A stretch of DNA of 18,936 bases from Coprinopsis marcescibilis (lineage: Eukaryota > Basidiomycota > Agaricomycetes > Agaricales > Psathyrellaceae): contig ML210520.1 of the NCBI GenBank assembly GCA_004369085.1, forward strand, positions 1-18,936, read 5' to 3'. Positions 1-10,000 of the stretch are shown here, piece after piece. The notes beneath the pieces were generated by a model. That model ran no database searches, was not told the origin of the DNA, and saw only the letters and a list, made by a program, of their open reading frames with translations. Made by a program: the position numbers and the translations under genes. The first letter of the stretch is position 1, and each line of letters begins with the position of its first letter.

Positions 1-120
1 AGCCTCTAAGGAAGCAATAGTTGCCTTTAGAGTAGCTGTATCATTAGCAGCAGCCTTGATATCTTCTGCATTTCGTGCATTCTGCTGCCGTGCCTTTAAA
101 GCAGCTGAAGGCTTTGGCAT
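1..120 (-). CDS. 5' part of an unrecognised open frame, cut by the window edge
   Basis: An ATG at 120 (minus strand) opens a frame with no stop through position 1, giving 40 residues that begin MPKPSAALKARQQNARNAED. The peptide is Ala/Lys-rich, hydrophilic and probably helical, with no signal peptide or membrane segment. I do not recognise a domain. From memory, short basic N-termini of the MPKPSAA kind occur on repeat-associated predicted proteins in Agaricomycetes, so this could be the start of a transposon-related gene, but that is unverified. Codons are A/T-ending more often than in the neighbouring genes. A TATA-like stretch (about 122-136) lies just upstream on its strand. It could also be a chance open frame. 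Confidence 0.35.
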   Translation of the reverse strand, partial: MPKPSAALKARQQNARNAEDIKAAANDTATLKATIASLEA

Positions 121-819
121 GTTATATAATCACTATATTTTTTGGACAATTAGAGCCATTTTCATGAATTATAGGTAATTAAACATAAAGAAACACAGAC
201 CTGGGGCTTTGGATATTCAATTTGAGGGTAATAAGAGTAGTGGGTAATGTTCTGAGGAGTCAGAGATGGTGGAGGAGCTAGAAAGACAGTCAGTGGCCAT
301 GAGGTTTGCCACATGAAATGCACAAGGCCTTTGTTTACTTGTGTTTACACAGGCTAAAATAGCCCTGGATATTGGCAAGCTTATAACTCTTTGAGCTTGC
401 ATCCGTTCTCTACGGTTTGTGTGGCAAGAACGTAGCTAATTGCGAGGGCAAGAGTTCCTATAGCTCATATTGGAGAAAAACAGCCATTTAGCCAATTATA
501 ACATCGAAATACACCGCTTTACTCATGGGTTTGGGATGTTAACAGAGGTTAATTAAAATCCTGTTCTATAGGAACGATTTTCCATTAAATTCTACACAAT
601 ATTGCCTGCAGAACCAAGGGAAACGATGATCTGCTTGAAACGTTATAAGCCATTCATTTCCCCCTGCCAAAATGAGACTGATTTTCGCAGGGCAAAATAG
701 TTTCTCTTTAGTATCTGAGTAGGTTTGCATTAATTTTTGTTTTTGAGTGGCTAAGGGCCATTTACACTGGTAATTCTACACATATAACATTTTATTTCAC
801 CGAAATCCGCCAGTCCCTC
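121..819. other. AT-rich gene-poor stretch, nothing identified
   Basis: About 700 nt, visibly more AT-rich than the rest of the window. The only open frame (217-402, minus) is short and shows no family similarity. I saw no tRNA, no convincing terminal inverted repeats and no target-site duplication. It may hold the promoter side of the partial frame at the left edge, or degraded repeat DNA. Confidence 0.4.
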
Positions 820-1044
820 ATCGAAATCGGTCTCAAGGTCTTGGTTTCAGGTTTCCGCGCGCGGCTGAGATGAGCCAGATCAATCATGTGACTTGCCGTG
901 TCGCGGCAGTTGCGCACCCCCAATTATAGCGCTGGTGTGGAACGCGTACCACGTGCTAATATTGGGACGAGTGGCAAGAGAATAGCCAGTAATTACCTCT
1001 TCTCAACAACTACTACCTCGACGAACCCGCTTTATTGAGTAGCC
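820..1044 (+). promoter_or_regulatory. CSN2 upstream region with candidate promoter elements
   Basis: The base composition turns GC-richer here. Motifs visible upstream of the CSN2 ATG are CCAAT at 920-924, ACGCGT (an MCB-like core) at 942-947, and the palindromic E-box CACGTG at 950-955, about 90 bp before the start codon. Their presence is direct observation. That they bind a CCAAT complex or a bHLH factor is inferred from motif knowledge only. Confidence 0.4.
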
Positions 1045-3028
1045 ATGGACGACGATGATGCCGATTATATGCAAGGAAGTGACGACGAGGTTAGATAACT
1101 GCTTAAATCATTCGCAACGAGCTCCCGCTCATGAATATAACGCATTCCAGGACTACGACTTCAATTACTCGGACGGCGACGAAGAAAACGAGGCGGGAAG
1201 CGCAGATGTCGAGAACATGTACTATGTAGCGAAGTGTAAGGCATACGTGTGCTTATAGGTCCACCAGTGCCCTAAGCCAACTTGCGTGTAGCGAAAAAGG
1301 AAGATAACCCTGAGGGTGCATTGAAAGACTTTCGAGCGATCGTGGATCAAGAAGAGGAAAAGGGCGACTGGTGAGACATCGAATGCGTTGAACCCCTTGA
1401 TATATCAGGACTAATGCCTTATCAGGGGTTTCAAGGCTCTAAAACAGTCGACGAAGCTGCTGTTCTTGACGCTTGGTCGGCCAGAGGATGCCCTCAAGAC
1501 CTATCAGGAGCTCCTGACATACACCAAATCCGCTGTTACACGCAACTACTCGGAGAAAACCATCAATGGTATCCTCGACTACGTTGGTGGTGGCAAGGGT
1601 GGTCCCATTGAAGTCAATATTCTTGAGAAGTTCTATCAGGCAACAAAGAAAGCATTGGAGGAGGCCAAGAACGACGTAAGTTCTCCCTTTTGTAGTTCAA
1701 CTAAGGGTCGCGCTGAACTCTTGAATAGCGTCTATCGGCGAAGACGAACTTGAAGTTGGCCAAATTGTGGCTTGATCGCAAGGAATACGGCCGCTTATCA
1801 AAGGTTCGCACTCGAGCATGGCGAACAGCATTTGGTGCTCAACCAACCCCATAGCTGATCCGGGACCTGCATGCTGCTACTGTCGCAGTGGGCGAAGCAG
1901 ATGACCAGTCACAGAGAGGTACCCAACTCCTTGAGATATATGCACTGGAGATTCAGATGTACAACGAGACAAAGAACTATAAGAAGCTCAAAGTATATCG
2001 CACTTACCTGCTCTTGAGTGCGCCACTAATCGACACTTCATCGCAGGAGATCTACAACGCCAGCAACAATGTGCGATCTGCCATTCCCCATCCACGAATC
2101 ATGGGAGTTATCAAGGAATGTGGCGGCAAGATGTGGATGGGTGAACGTATGCAACTACGTTTCTGGATCACAGATACCTCACTGAAGTGCACACAGGACA
2201 GTGGAATCGGGCTAGTGAAGATTTCTTCGAGTCATTTAGGAATTATGATGAAGCTGGATCTCCCCAGAGGATCCAGGTCTTGAAGTACCTTGTTTTAGCA
2301 AACATGTTAACTGGTAGCGAGGTCAACCCTTTCGACAGCCAAGAGACGAAACCATATAAGACGGATCCGCAGATCAAGGCTATGACCGACCTTGTGGACG
2401 CGTATCAACGGCGTGAGGTGCATTCTGCTGAGAAGATCTTGAAAGGTGGGCCGCGTTCACCTATTTCTACATTGTTTCTGTTGACAAGCAGCGCAGACAA
2501 CCGTTCAACTATCATGGATGACCCATTTATTCGGTTATACATTGGCGAGCTCTTGCGCAGCTTGCGTACACAATATCTCATTGATCTTATCAAGCCCTAC
2601 ACCAGACTCGAGTTGGCATTCCTTGCCAAGGCACGTCAATTCTATATCTTCTGGTTACATATAGAATGCTTATACTTGTTGTTATTAGCAACTCGGTGTC
2701 GATATCCAGGAAGTGGAAGAGCTTTTGATTGGTCTAATTCTTGAAGGCAAGGTAGAAGGTCGTATCGACCAAGTAGGCATGCGCCTGGAGTTGGATCGAC
2801 AGTACGTTTATGATTCGTCATTGTGATTGCGCAACAATTAACACTCGTCTTAGACAAAGTCTAGAGAAGAAGCGTTACGCAGCCCTTAGCAAGTGGACGG
2901 AAGCTCTCGAAGGCGTCCACAATGCTGTTGTGGGAAAGACCGCTGGCTCCTCAACCCTGAGAGCGGACCCTGGCGGCATCCTGGGTGGCGAAGCGTTCGG
3001 CATGCGCGACGACAGGTGGGCCTTGTAG
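1045..3028 (+). CDS. CSN2: COP9 signalosome complex subunit 2 (11 exons, 480 aa)
   Basis: A subunit of the COP9 signalosome, which removes Nedd8 from cullins and so controls cullin-RING ubiquitin ligases. CSN2 is the subunit that contacts the cullin/Rbx1 substrate. Exons: 1045-1089, 1151-1235, 1292-1370, 1426-1675, 1729-1803, 1855-1992, 2047-2146, 2197-2445, 2497-2630, 2689-2801, 2854-3028. All phases join without a stop. Landmarks conserved in the family are the acidic N-terminus with [106 protein letters not shown] and GRIDQV. The middle is TPR-like helical repeat and the C-terminal third is the PCI domain. The start is set by the family's acidic N-terminus. Length is slightly above the human protein (443 aa), partly from a Gly-rich tail of about 28 residues. 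The ninth intron (2631-2688) starts with GC rather than GT. Confidence 0.96.
2631..2688 (+). other. GC-AG intron in CSN2
   Basis: The exon ends CTTGCCAAG and the intron starts GCACGT and ends TTATTAG. Joining these sites gives LAFLAK followed by [13 protein letters not shown], which matches the contiguous PCI-domain sequence of CSN2. No GT donor nearby keeps both frame and family similarity. GC-AG introns are a known minor class with an AG|GCAAGT-like donor. Every other intron I resolved in this window starts with GT. Confidence 0.85.
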
Positions 3029-3243
3029 CTGCAGTGGTTTTTATTCCGTGTGATTCGATTCGTATGCAATCGTAACATTATAACCATCTCGATTGAATGA
3101 AATGCACAACCGAAGCTGAGTTGCATGATTGAGAAATTAAGTAAATAAGAATCGCGAATACTAGTTGGGTGTCTAAGTTAATTTGCCTGTTCCAAGTTAG
3201 CGAAAGGACATGAGTGCAGGCAACTAGATCCTCACGTAGCATA
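3029..3243. other. Convergent intergenic gap between CSN2 and mL40
   Basis: 215 nt between two stop codons on opposite strands. It must contain both 3' ends and polyadenylation signals. An AATAAG-type sequence is visible near 3145-3150 on the plus strand. No gene is supported. Confidence 0.5.
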
Positions 3244-3807
3244 TCACAGTGGCCTGTGGAATCTCTTGTAATCGTAGTTCCAACCAGCTCGCGATGGCGT
3301 GTCTGTAGGAATTTTAAGCTCTCTCGGGAATAATCCACGTATCCGCGACTCGAGAATCCTGGCTTCCGATATCCTCAACTGCTTCATCAATGCCATCTCC
3401 ACCTGACTCCTTGCTCTTGGATCTTCAGGCTTGTTTGCTTCAAGATATAACTTGGTGTCCAGGCAGTGTAGCTCATCCATAGCCTCCTTCATCCGCGTGA
3501 ACTTGCGGGAAAGCTCGGCGTCACGTTTCTTTCGCAAATGTCGTTTGTGGAGCAACCAGGCGCGTTCAATGGTGTAGTGCGCCTGTGCCGATGGGATTGC
3601 TCGTTGCAGAGCACGAGCCACGTCGGGGCGCCATGTTCCTACTGGTGAAGCCCGGTTTTTGATATTGCTCGGGTACAAGACACGTCGGATGATGTCTTTC
3701 TTGGGGTCACCTTGCTCTGCGCTTTTGGCTGCGTAGCCTCGAGCAGGGACCTGTGCCGTCCGTGAGAGGGTAGGAAGTCTGACCCGGAGAGAGTTGAGGA
3801 AGGACAT
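3244..3807 (-). CDS. MRPL28: Mitochondrial large-subunit ribosomal protein mL40 (187 aa)
   Basis: A component of the mitochondrial 54S ribosomal subunit (yeast Mrpl28, human MRPL40, unified name mL40). It is an uninterrupted frame. The first ATG is at 3807 and begins MSFLNSLRVRLPTLSRTAQV. The first ~30 residues are rich in Arg/Ser with no acidic residue and contain ARGYAAK, a typical mitochondrial presequence with a likely processing site around RGY. The mature part has the family block IIRRVLYPSN, GTWRPDVARALQRAIPSAQA and TIERAWLLHKRHLRKKRDAE, followed by a long charged helical region. The length is normal for fungal mL40. An in-frame GTG at 3822 would add five residues, but ATG is preferred. 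The gene lies directly downstream of TAF2 in the same orientation with a 255-nt gap, so it should have its own promoter. Confidence 0.92.
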   Translation of the reverse strand: MSFLNSLRVRLPTLSRTAQVPARGYAAKSAEQGDPKKDIIRRVLYPSNIKNRASPVGTWRPDVARALQRAIPSAQAHYTIERAWLLHKRHLRKKRDAELSRKFTRMKEAMDELHCLDTKLYLEANKPEDPRARSQVEMALMKQLRISEARILESRIRGLFPRELKIPTDTPSRAGWNYDYKRFHRPL

Positions 3808-4062
3808 GGTGGTCGCGGTCACGTTGATATTGTTGCCAGCACCAACTCAGAACGGGAGAAATTTCTGCCTTCCTTTTTGGATTGCCATCAGATGTCCACT
3901 GTATCCTCAATGGGTAATACAAATACATTTCAAGGATGCGTCGTAACATATCTCCTAAACAGCGAAGTAACTAATACACTAAAGTCCCTAAAATTATTTC
4001 GACAGCAACTGGCAGTACCTAGGTATCGAATCGAATCGAAAATTAAAAAAAGTCTATCACAT
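3808..4062. promoter_or_regulatory. Gap between TAF2 stop and mL40 start
   Basis: 255 nt that must hold the TAF2 3' end and the mL40 promoter and 5' UTR, both on the minus strand. There is a homopurine A-run around 4035-4050 (plus strand). No defined promoter motif could be assigned. Confidence 0.35.
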
Positions 4063-7000
4063 TTAAGAAGTCTTGGCTTTCTTTGAGGGCTGTGCATTAC
4101 TCTGCTCGCTATCCTTTCGTTTCTTGTTCCCGCTCCCTCTCCAGTTGATCAGAAGCTCTTGTGTACGCTGACGAAGCTGGGCTGCAACAATGCCAACCTC
4201 AGAGTCGGCGCCGTTGAACTTGATGGCGTTGTTGACCATGAGATCCATATCCCCTTCCCATGCTTCAACAGTATCATATTTGTCAGTGTCAAGCTTCGTC
4301 TTGATAGTTCTGAGGTCCCTGGCGTCCTTGCGCGGAATGACGTCAAAATATGTGGGGATGCCTAGGAGAACAGGGTCCACTGGCTCGCGGAACACCCACC
4401 ATCTGCAAGATCGTTAAGTGAAAATATACATGACGAGAGAAAAGTAATACGCACGCGTCCTCTTTGATGATCTGCGACAACAACGCTTGCAAACCTCGTT
4501 TCTCCCCCCAGCTCAATCTGCGCTCCATGGCCTTAGGCCACTCCTTCTTGTATACTCTTTCGACAGCTTCCGCACTTGCCACTGGGAAGGTACCGGGGGG
4601 ATTGAACTGGCGACAGTTGGCAAACACCAACTCAATGTCCTTCTTCACATCTTCCATCGATTTGTACAGGCCTTGGGAAAGCTTGTTAGAGATAGTCCCA
4701 AAGTCCATTGGCTGCTCAATCTCCTGAAGATATCTGTTATGTATGTCAGTGCAAACGAACGACAGAACGCGAACCAGCGTGATACGTACGTGGGGCAACC
4801 GTCCCCGATAGGGTCCACTGGGCGCAAAAAGATGAATGCTTCAGGGAGCTTGGAAAGAATCTTGATAAGTTCTTTGGCTTTCTTCTCGTTAACAGGCGTT
4901 GCATGAGCGATGGGGGTCTTCTTGTTCTTAACCGGTGGTTGGACAACAGGAGACGGCAAGTTGGGTGTGGCCTCCTTTTCCTTCCCTTTGTTGACAGTAA
5001 TGCGGAGAGGATTCGAAGATGAGGATCTAGATTGGTCATGCTTATCCTTCTTTGTCTTCGGTGGTGCGGAAGGCTGGCGAGGAGCAGTCGAACTCGACGC
5101 CACCGGTTTAGACACATGAGTGGGGGCAGGGATGTGGATCTTGGACGGCCCTGGTGCTGACGGCTTGTCTGCTTTAGACGAACTGGAAGCCGGCGGCGAA
5201 ATCTTCTCCTTCTTCTTCGCGACCATAGCAAGGACTTCGTCCTCGTCCAAAGCATCCTTTTTCCTCTTGGGTGCACCTGCAGGAGTACTGCGTGAGCGCT
5301 CCTTTTCACGATCGTCCCGATCCCGATCCCTGTCCCGTTCACGTTCCCGCTCTTTCCTCTCACGATCACGAATATCGCGTTCCCTTTCACGCTCCCGGTC
5401 GCGATCTCGATCCCTGCTCTTCTTGTTGGCCTTCTCCGCTTCAATAGCCAACACTTCTTGTAACAGGTCATGCGACCCATCGTCTTCATACGGAGGTGGT
5501 GGCGCGTCAGGCGCAATCTCTGGGGTCGGCGATCGCTCGACGGGTTTCGGCTTGCGAAGCTTGAGAGCGGGTACTGAAGCAGGTTTCGTTGCAACAGCCG
5601 GCGACGGTACAGGGGTACCTTTGTTCTGACCTCCAATTTTCAACTTGATTTTGGGAGCCGTAGCTGGGGTAGAGGAGGACGCTTGAGCTCGCTTCGACTC
5701 TGGGGGTGGTGGAGGTGGTGCAATAGACCGGAATTCTTGGCGAACTGGGGAAGCAGACTTGGGGAAAGCAGGAACAGGTGGGAGAATACGAGGCGCAGGT
5801 TTCGCTGGCGCTGCATTGGGAACGGATGCTGCGGGTGTCGTGACAGATTTCGGGGTGTTGTGCGTTCTGTCAGCAGCTTCCAGGGTCTTGTTGATAATTG
5901 TCCATTCTGTCAGTGTACTTTAGTTTTAGTATTCATGTATACAATGGAACAAAACAAGGACCACGAACGTTTCTCAAAGAAGGTTTCCAATGCGATTGCC
6001 TCGTTATGAACGAAGCTGCCAGCGATGTTATATGTCTTGGAGTTGTTTACCATCAAGCGGAAATCTGCCTGGAATGCAAAACGACTCTTGTAGAGGCCTT
6101 CTTCAAGTTTAGCACCCATCGTGCTCAGGTCCATTGGCTCTTTGATGACATCGAAATAGCTAAAAGGGGGGACTCAGTTCATCAGTAAACCAGAAGCAGT
6201 TACCATACTCACTTTGGCGCTTGATCACGAATAGGATCGACAGGTTGGAGAAATAGAGTTGCATGTTTGTTGACTCTCAATTTCTTTAAAGCACTTTTGC
6301 AGGCTTTATAGTCTTGCACCGACATGCCAGAAGTTTGAGCTTTCGGAACAGCCACAGGTTTGTTGACTGGCTTGGGTAACTTGTTCTTGGGTTTGATAGA
6401 TGTTACTGTAGTGGGAGTGGATGCAGGTGGAGGCACAACGACAGAGTTCCTCCGGGCCGGTTCGGGAACGAGGGGGGTTGATGGAACCTTCGGAGATGCG
6501 GTGGTTGGTGTACCTGGGATCTTTAGTTTAGGAGGAGCCGCACTCAAGCTCACCGGAGGCTTGATGGAAGGAGGGCCTCCTGTCTTGGTCATCCTAGGTT
6601 TTGGGAATGGTTGTACGGGAGTTTCGATTGCCGGTGTACTTGGGATGTGGATCTTCACCGTCGGTGGCATTTCCTCGACGGGTCGAACCAAAACGTCAGC
6701 CAGTTTCAAGAGACACCAACGAACTTCATGATCGATGTCTGGAAGACTAAAAGAAGGGGTCAATATCATGAGTAGGTCAGGCGAAAGGTCGACGTACAGA
6801 GCAATGGGCATCAAGAGCTCCCTTATAACTTCATTCTTCCCCAACTCGCGATCTTTGCGAAGGATTTTCAGCATGACGTCCAATTCACTACGCTTGGATT
6901 CCTTCGCTTTCTCCTGACCATTCCCATCCTCTTCGATGAGAAGACTTTCCGCCTCCTTGATAGAGGCCTTCATCTCTCCCATCTGTGCAAGTAGTGCAAG

Positions 7001-10000
7001 ACTGTAGCATGCTGTCTTCGCCACATGACGCCTGACAATACGCGAGGGGTCGTTCGCCAGAACCGAAAAGACATATTTCATGATTTTCGGAGCATACCAC
7101 TTCGTCAAGAATAGACCGTCGAATGCGGCTAGGCGGACCTGTGTGTAGTTCCCTTCCCTTGTCAAGGGGAAAAATATCTTGGGGTGACTAGGGATGACGT
7201 TGGCAACACCGAGTACCATGTAGAACTGAAGAATGGATCAGAACATGGATTTTGACATTCAGAAAAGTATTACCTCCAATGCAGCAATGGTGACAATGTT
7301 GTGGGGAGAGGGTATCAACCGATCCATGCTGCGATATCTGTCCACTTCAATGCGAGTTTGTTTGATAAGCTCAACGTCTTCCTCGTTGAGTTCAACGCGG
7401 GCCTCAGAGGGCAATAGTTCACCACGCTCGGGAGGAGCCTGGGATATTATGGCACAAGCGGCAGAAGCAATGATGGTGCAAATGTAGTAGCCATCGGTAT
7501 ACTGTAGGCGGTGAGTCATTTTCATAAGTGACTGCCAATTGACAATGGGTAACTGCAAACGCACTGGGTTGGAGGTATTGTCGTTGTATCTCAGTTGATC
7601 TATGAGAAATTGTCGCACAACGGATGGTGTTTTCCCTATCTCAAACCGCACTTGAGAAATGGCAGTAACGAGGCTCTGAAATTACGTTAGTAACACTCTC
7701 AGTATGGTGTAACACAATGCTGACCTTTCGAACAAAGTACTCTGGGAAATCTGAAAAATCGTTCGGCTTCGGAACGTACTTGTGTGTAAAGAGATCCTGA
7801 TTCGGATCTTCCGGGTCGTAGCAGTAGCGTAAGAAAAGTTTGAACAGGTGGAAAAGACCAAGAAAGTCTAAACGTCTGATAGCGCACTGCATACGCAAGT
7901 GAGTGATTGTATCACACGCGGCACCGAAACAAACATACAGATACCAGCGCCAGGGCTGCCTCGCATCGCACCCTATAGTAATAGTTGCTAACTAACACCG
8001 TCTTGGTTAGAGTGCTAGAAACAATGGCATTTGGTTTTTCTGCAAGAGCATGGATGGCCTAAAAACTCATTCAGTTTGTTGTCGCCGAAGGAGCGGATGA
8101 AACGTACTTCTAGTTGGGCCACGACATCTCGATCTCGCTGAAGTTGGGACACCCACATAAAGTCAGGTTGCTCAAACTTCATGTTTGCGATCCATTCAAA
8201 ATCTGCATCAATGCGAATCCATTCGTACGTCGCTCCGCTCATGATAGCCTCATCCTCTTCGGTCCAATCCGCCACCTTCCAGTTTTCTCGCTCCCGTTCT
8301 TTCTCCCAAATCTCAAGCCCGAACCCCATATCAATCATTCCCATAGCTTCCGCCGCTTCGGCATCACCTTCTGCTGCCGCCTGTGCCGCCGCTTGACGAG
8401 CCAGGTACCGTTTGGTGTTCCGTCTAACACGCTTGTACTTCGTGTTAAACGGAACCTCGTACCGTTTGAACGGGCTTCTGATGTCCAAGACGTGCTCGTA
8501 TGGAGTCCCATCAGCCTCGTGTATTCGGATGGTCATTTGCCCCTGAAACCGAGCCTCGTTAATGCACGAAATACCTGAAGCAGGCAATTCAACAAACCTC
8601 AAAGAAAGACACTGGCTTCAACAACGCCTTGTGGACCTCGTTGTGCTCCATCACCTTGTACGCAGGGGCCTCTTGGCGCATGGTGATCTCCACTGCCATC
8701 TTTTTTCGATTGAACGTTGCCGAAAATCCAAATGAAGGACATCCACTCCCATAAATCCATTGCTCAGCGAAGCTCCGCAGGTCGACACCACTGACTTTTC
8801 GACACGTTCTTAAAAAGGCGTGTGTCGACAAGGCATTGTTTTGTAACTCGCCACTGATAGCTGAAAGAAAGACCTTCGGAAGTACGCGACTGAGACCGAG
8901 GGATGTGCCGGATTTGCCTAGCCTACGATCCAGAATGTGCAACACCAGAGGTGCCTTGAGGTTGATGAACGGGAGGGTCGCTGAATCAGGTGGATCAAGA
9001 ATCTGTGGTTGACATATGGGCGGAACAACTCCGACGTCCCACTCCAGAACCCGCTGCATATCCTTTTTGAGCTTGAACCGGTAGTCGTTGTTTCCGAACA
9101 GCTTCTTCAAGAATAAGCCATTGATGTACAGTGAAAGTCCGTTAATTAGCCAGCTGTCGGACCAAGTCTTGGGTATGATGTTGACGCCCGCCCATTGGCA
9201 AGCGAGCGCATGACTTAGTGCATGACGTGCTTCTAAGGCTTGATCAATCGCATCGTCGCCGTGGAGAAGGTCCGCCGTCACAAGCGATAACGTAGCACTG
9301 TCGAATCGTTGATTCGGCAGCTCGTCCACAAAGACCAGCTTAAAAGAGCCGAATGGATACGATCCGTACTCGGTCGTGTAGAATGACATGGCCGATCCCA
9401 GAAACGATGTCGACGCCGAGAGTTGAGATTCGAGTCCTGGCAAGCAGAAAGCATACATGGCAGGTTGAGAGCCGCCGGCTGATTCCTCAACGGTGCTGTC
9501 GACGGGGATTTGGAATAGGTGGAATGGTCCAGCTGCGAACGCAATGTGTTGTACGGATGTCAAAATCGCTTGCGAGAAGATGAAGATTGTTTTGTTCGAG
9601 TTGTATGGATGAGAAACCTAAAAGGTGGTCTAGCAAGTACTTCGTGCCGAAAAGTGACTGTATCGTACCTGCTCGACAAGTTCCCCACTGCACACCACAA
9701 TGGTTGGAATGCAATCCGAAACCTCATCGTCGTCATCGTTCAGCGCTGGCTCTTCCAGATATCTCGGGACTACGAATTCGAACTCCCACGTGCACTTCTC
9801 CCACAAGTTATCGATGCAAGGGACCCAACATCTGGCAGAGTCAGGAGAAGACGGAGTGGTGTATGCATGGGGAACCCGCTGAAAAAGGTCAAAATCGTGA
9901 ATTGACCCATGCAACCAAAGACCTACGTATGGAAATGCATCGCTAGGCAGCACGAATTCGAACCCGTCCACTGGATTACGAAGAGAATACGCAATATTGA

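Noticed and set aside
217..402. A 61-codon minus-strand frame in the left AT-rich region
   Set aside because: Short, with no recognisable domain, and no splice sites linking it to other exons.
1055..1258. A plus-strand frame starting within CSN2 exon 1 and reading through the first intron
   Set aside because: It is in a different frame from MDDDDADYM before the intron. Removing 1090-1150 restores the acidic CSN2 N-terminus.
3808..3822. A five-residue upstream extension of mL40 from a GTG codon
   Set aside because: Nuclear genes start at ATG, and the ATG at 3807 gives a normal mitochondrial presequence.
5120..5629. A plus-strand 169-codon Ser/Arg-rich frame resembling an SR protein
   Set aside because: It is the complement of the RD/RE tract of TAF2 and has no conserved domain outside the low-complexity run.
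8114..8578. A plus-strand 154-codon frame opposite TAF2
   Set aside because: The minus strand encodes highly conserved TAF2 sequence here. The plus frame resembles no family.
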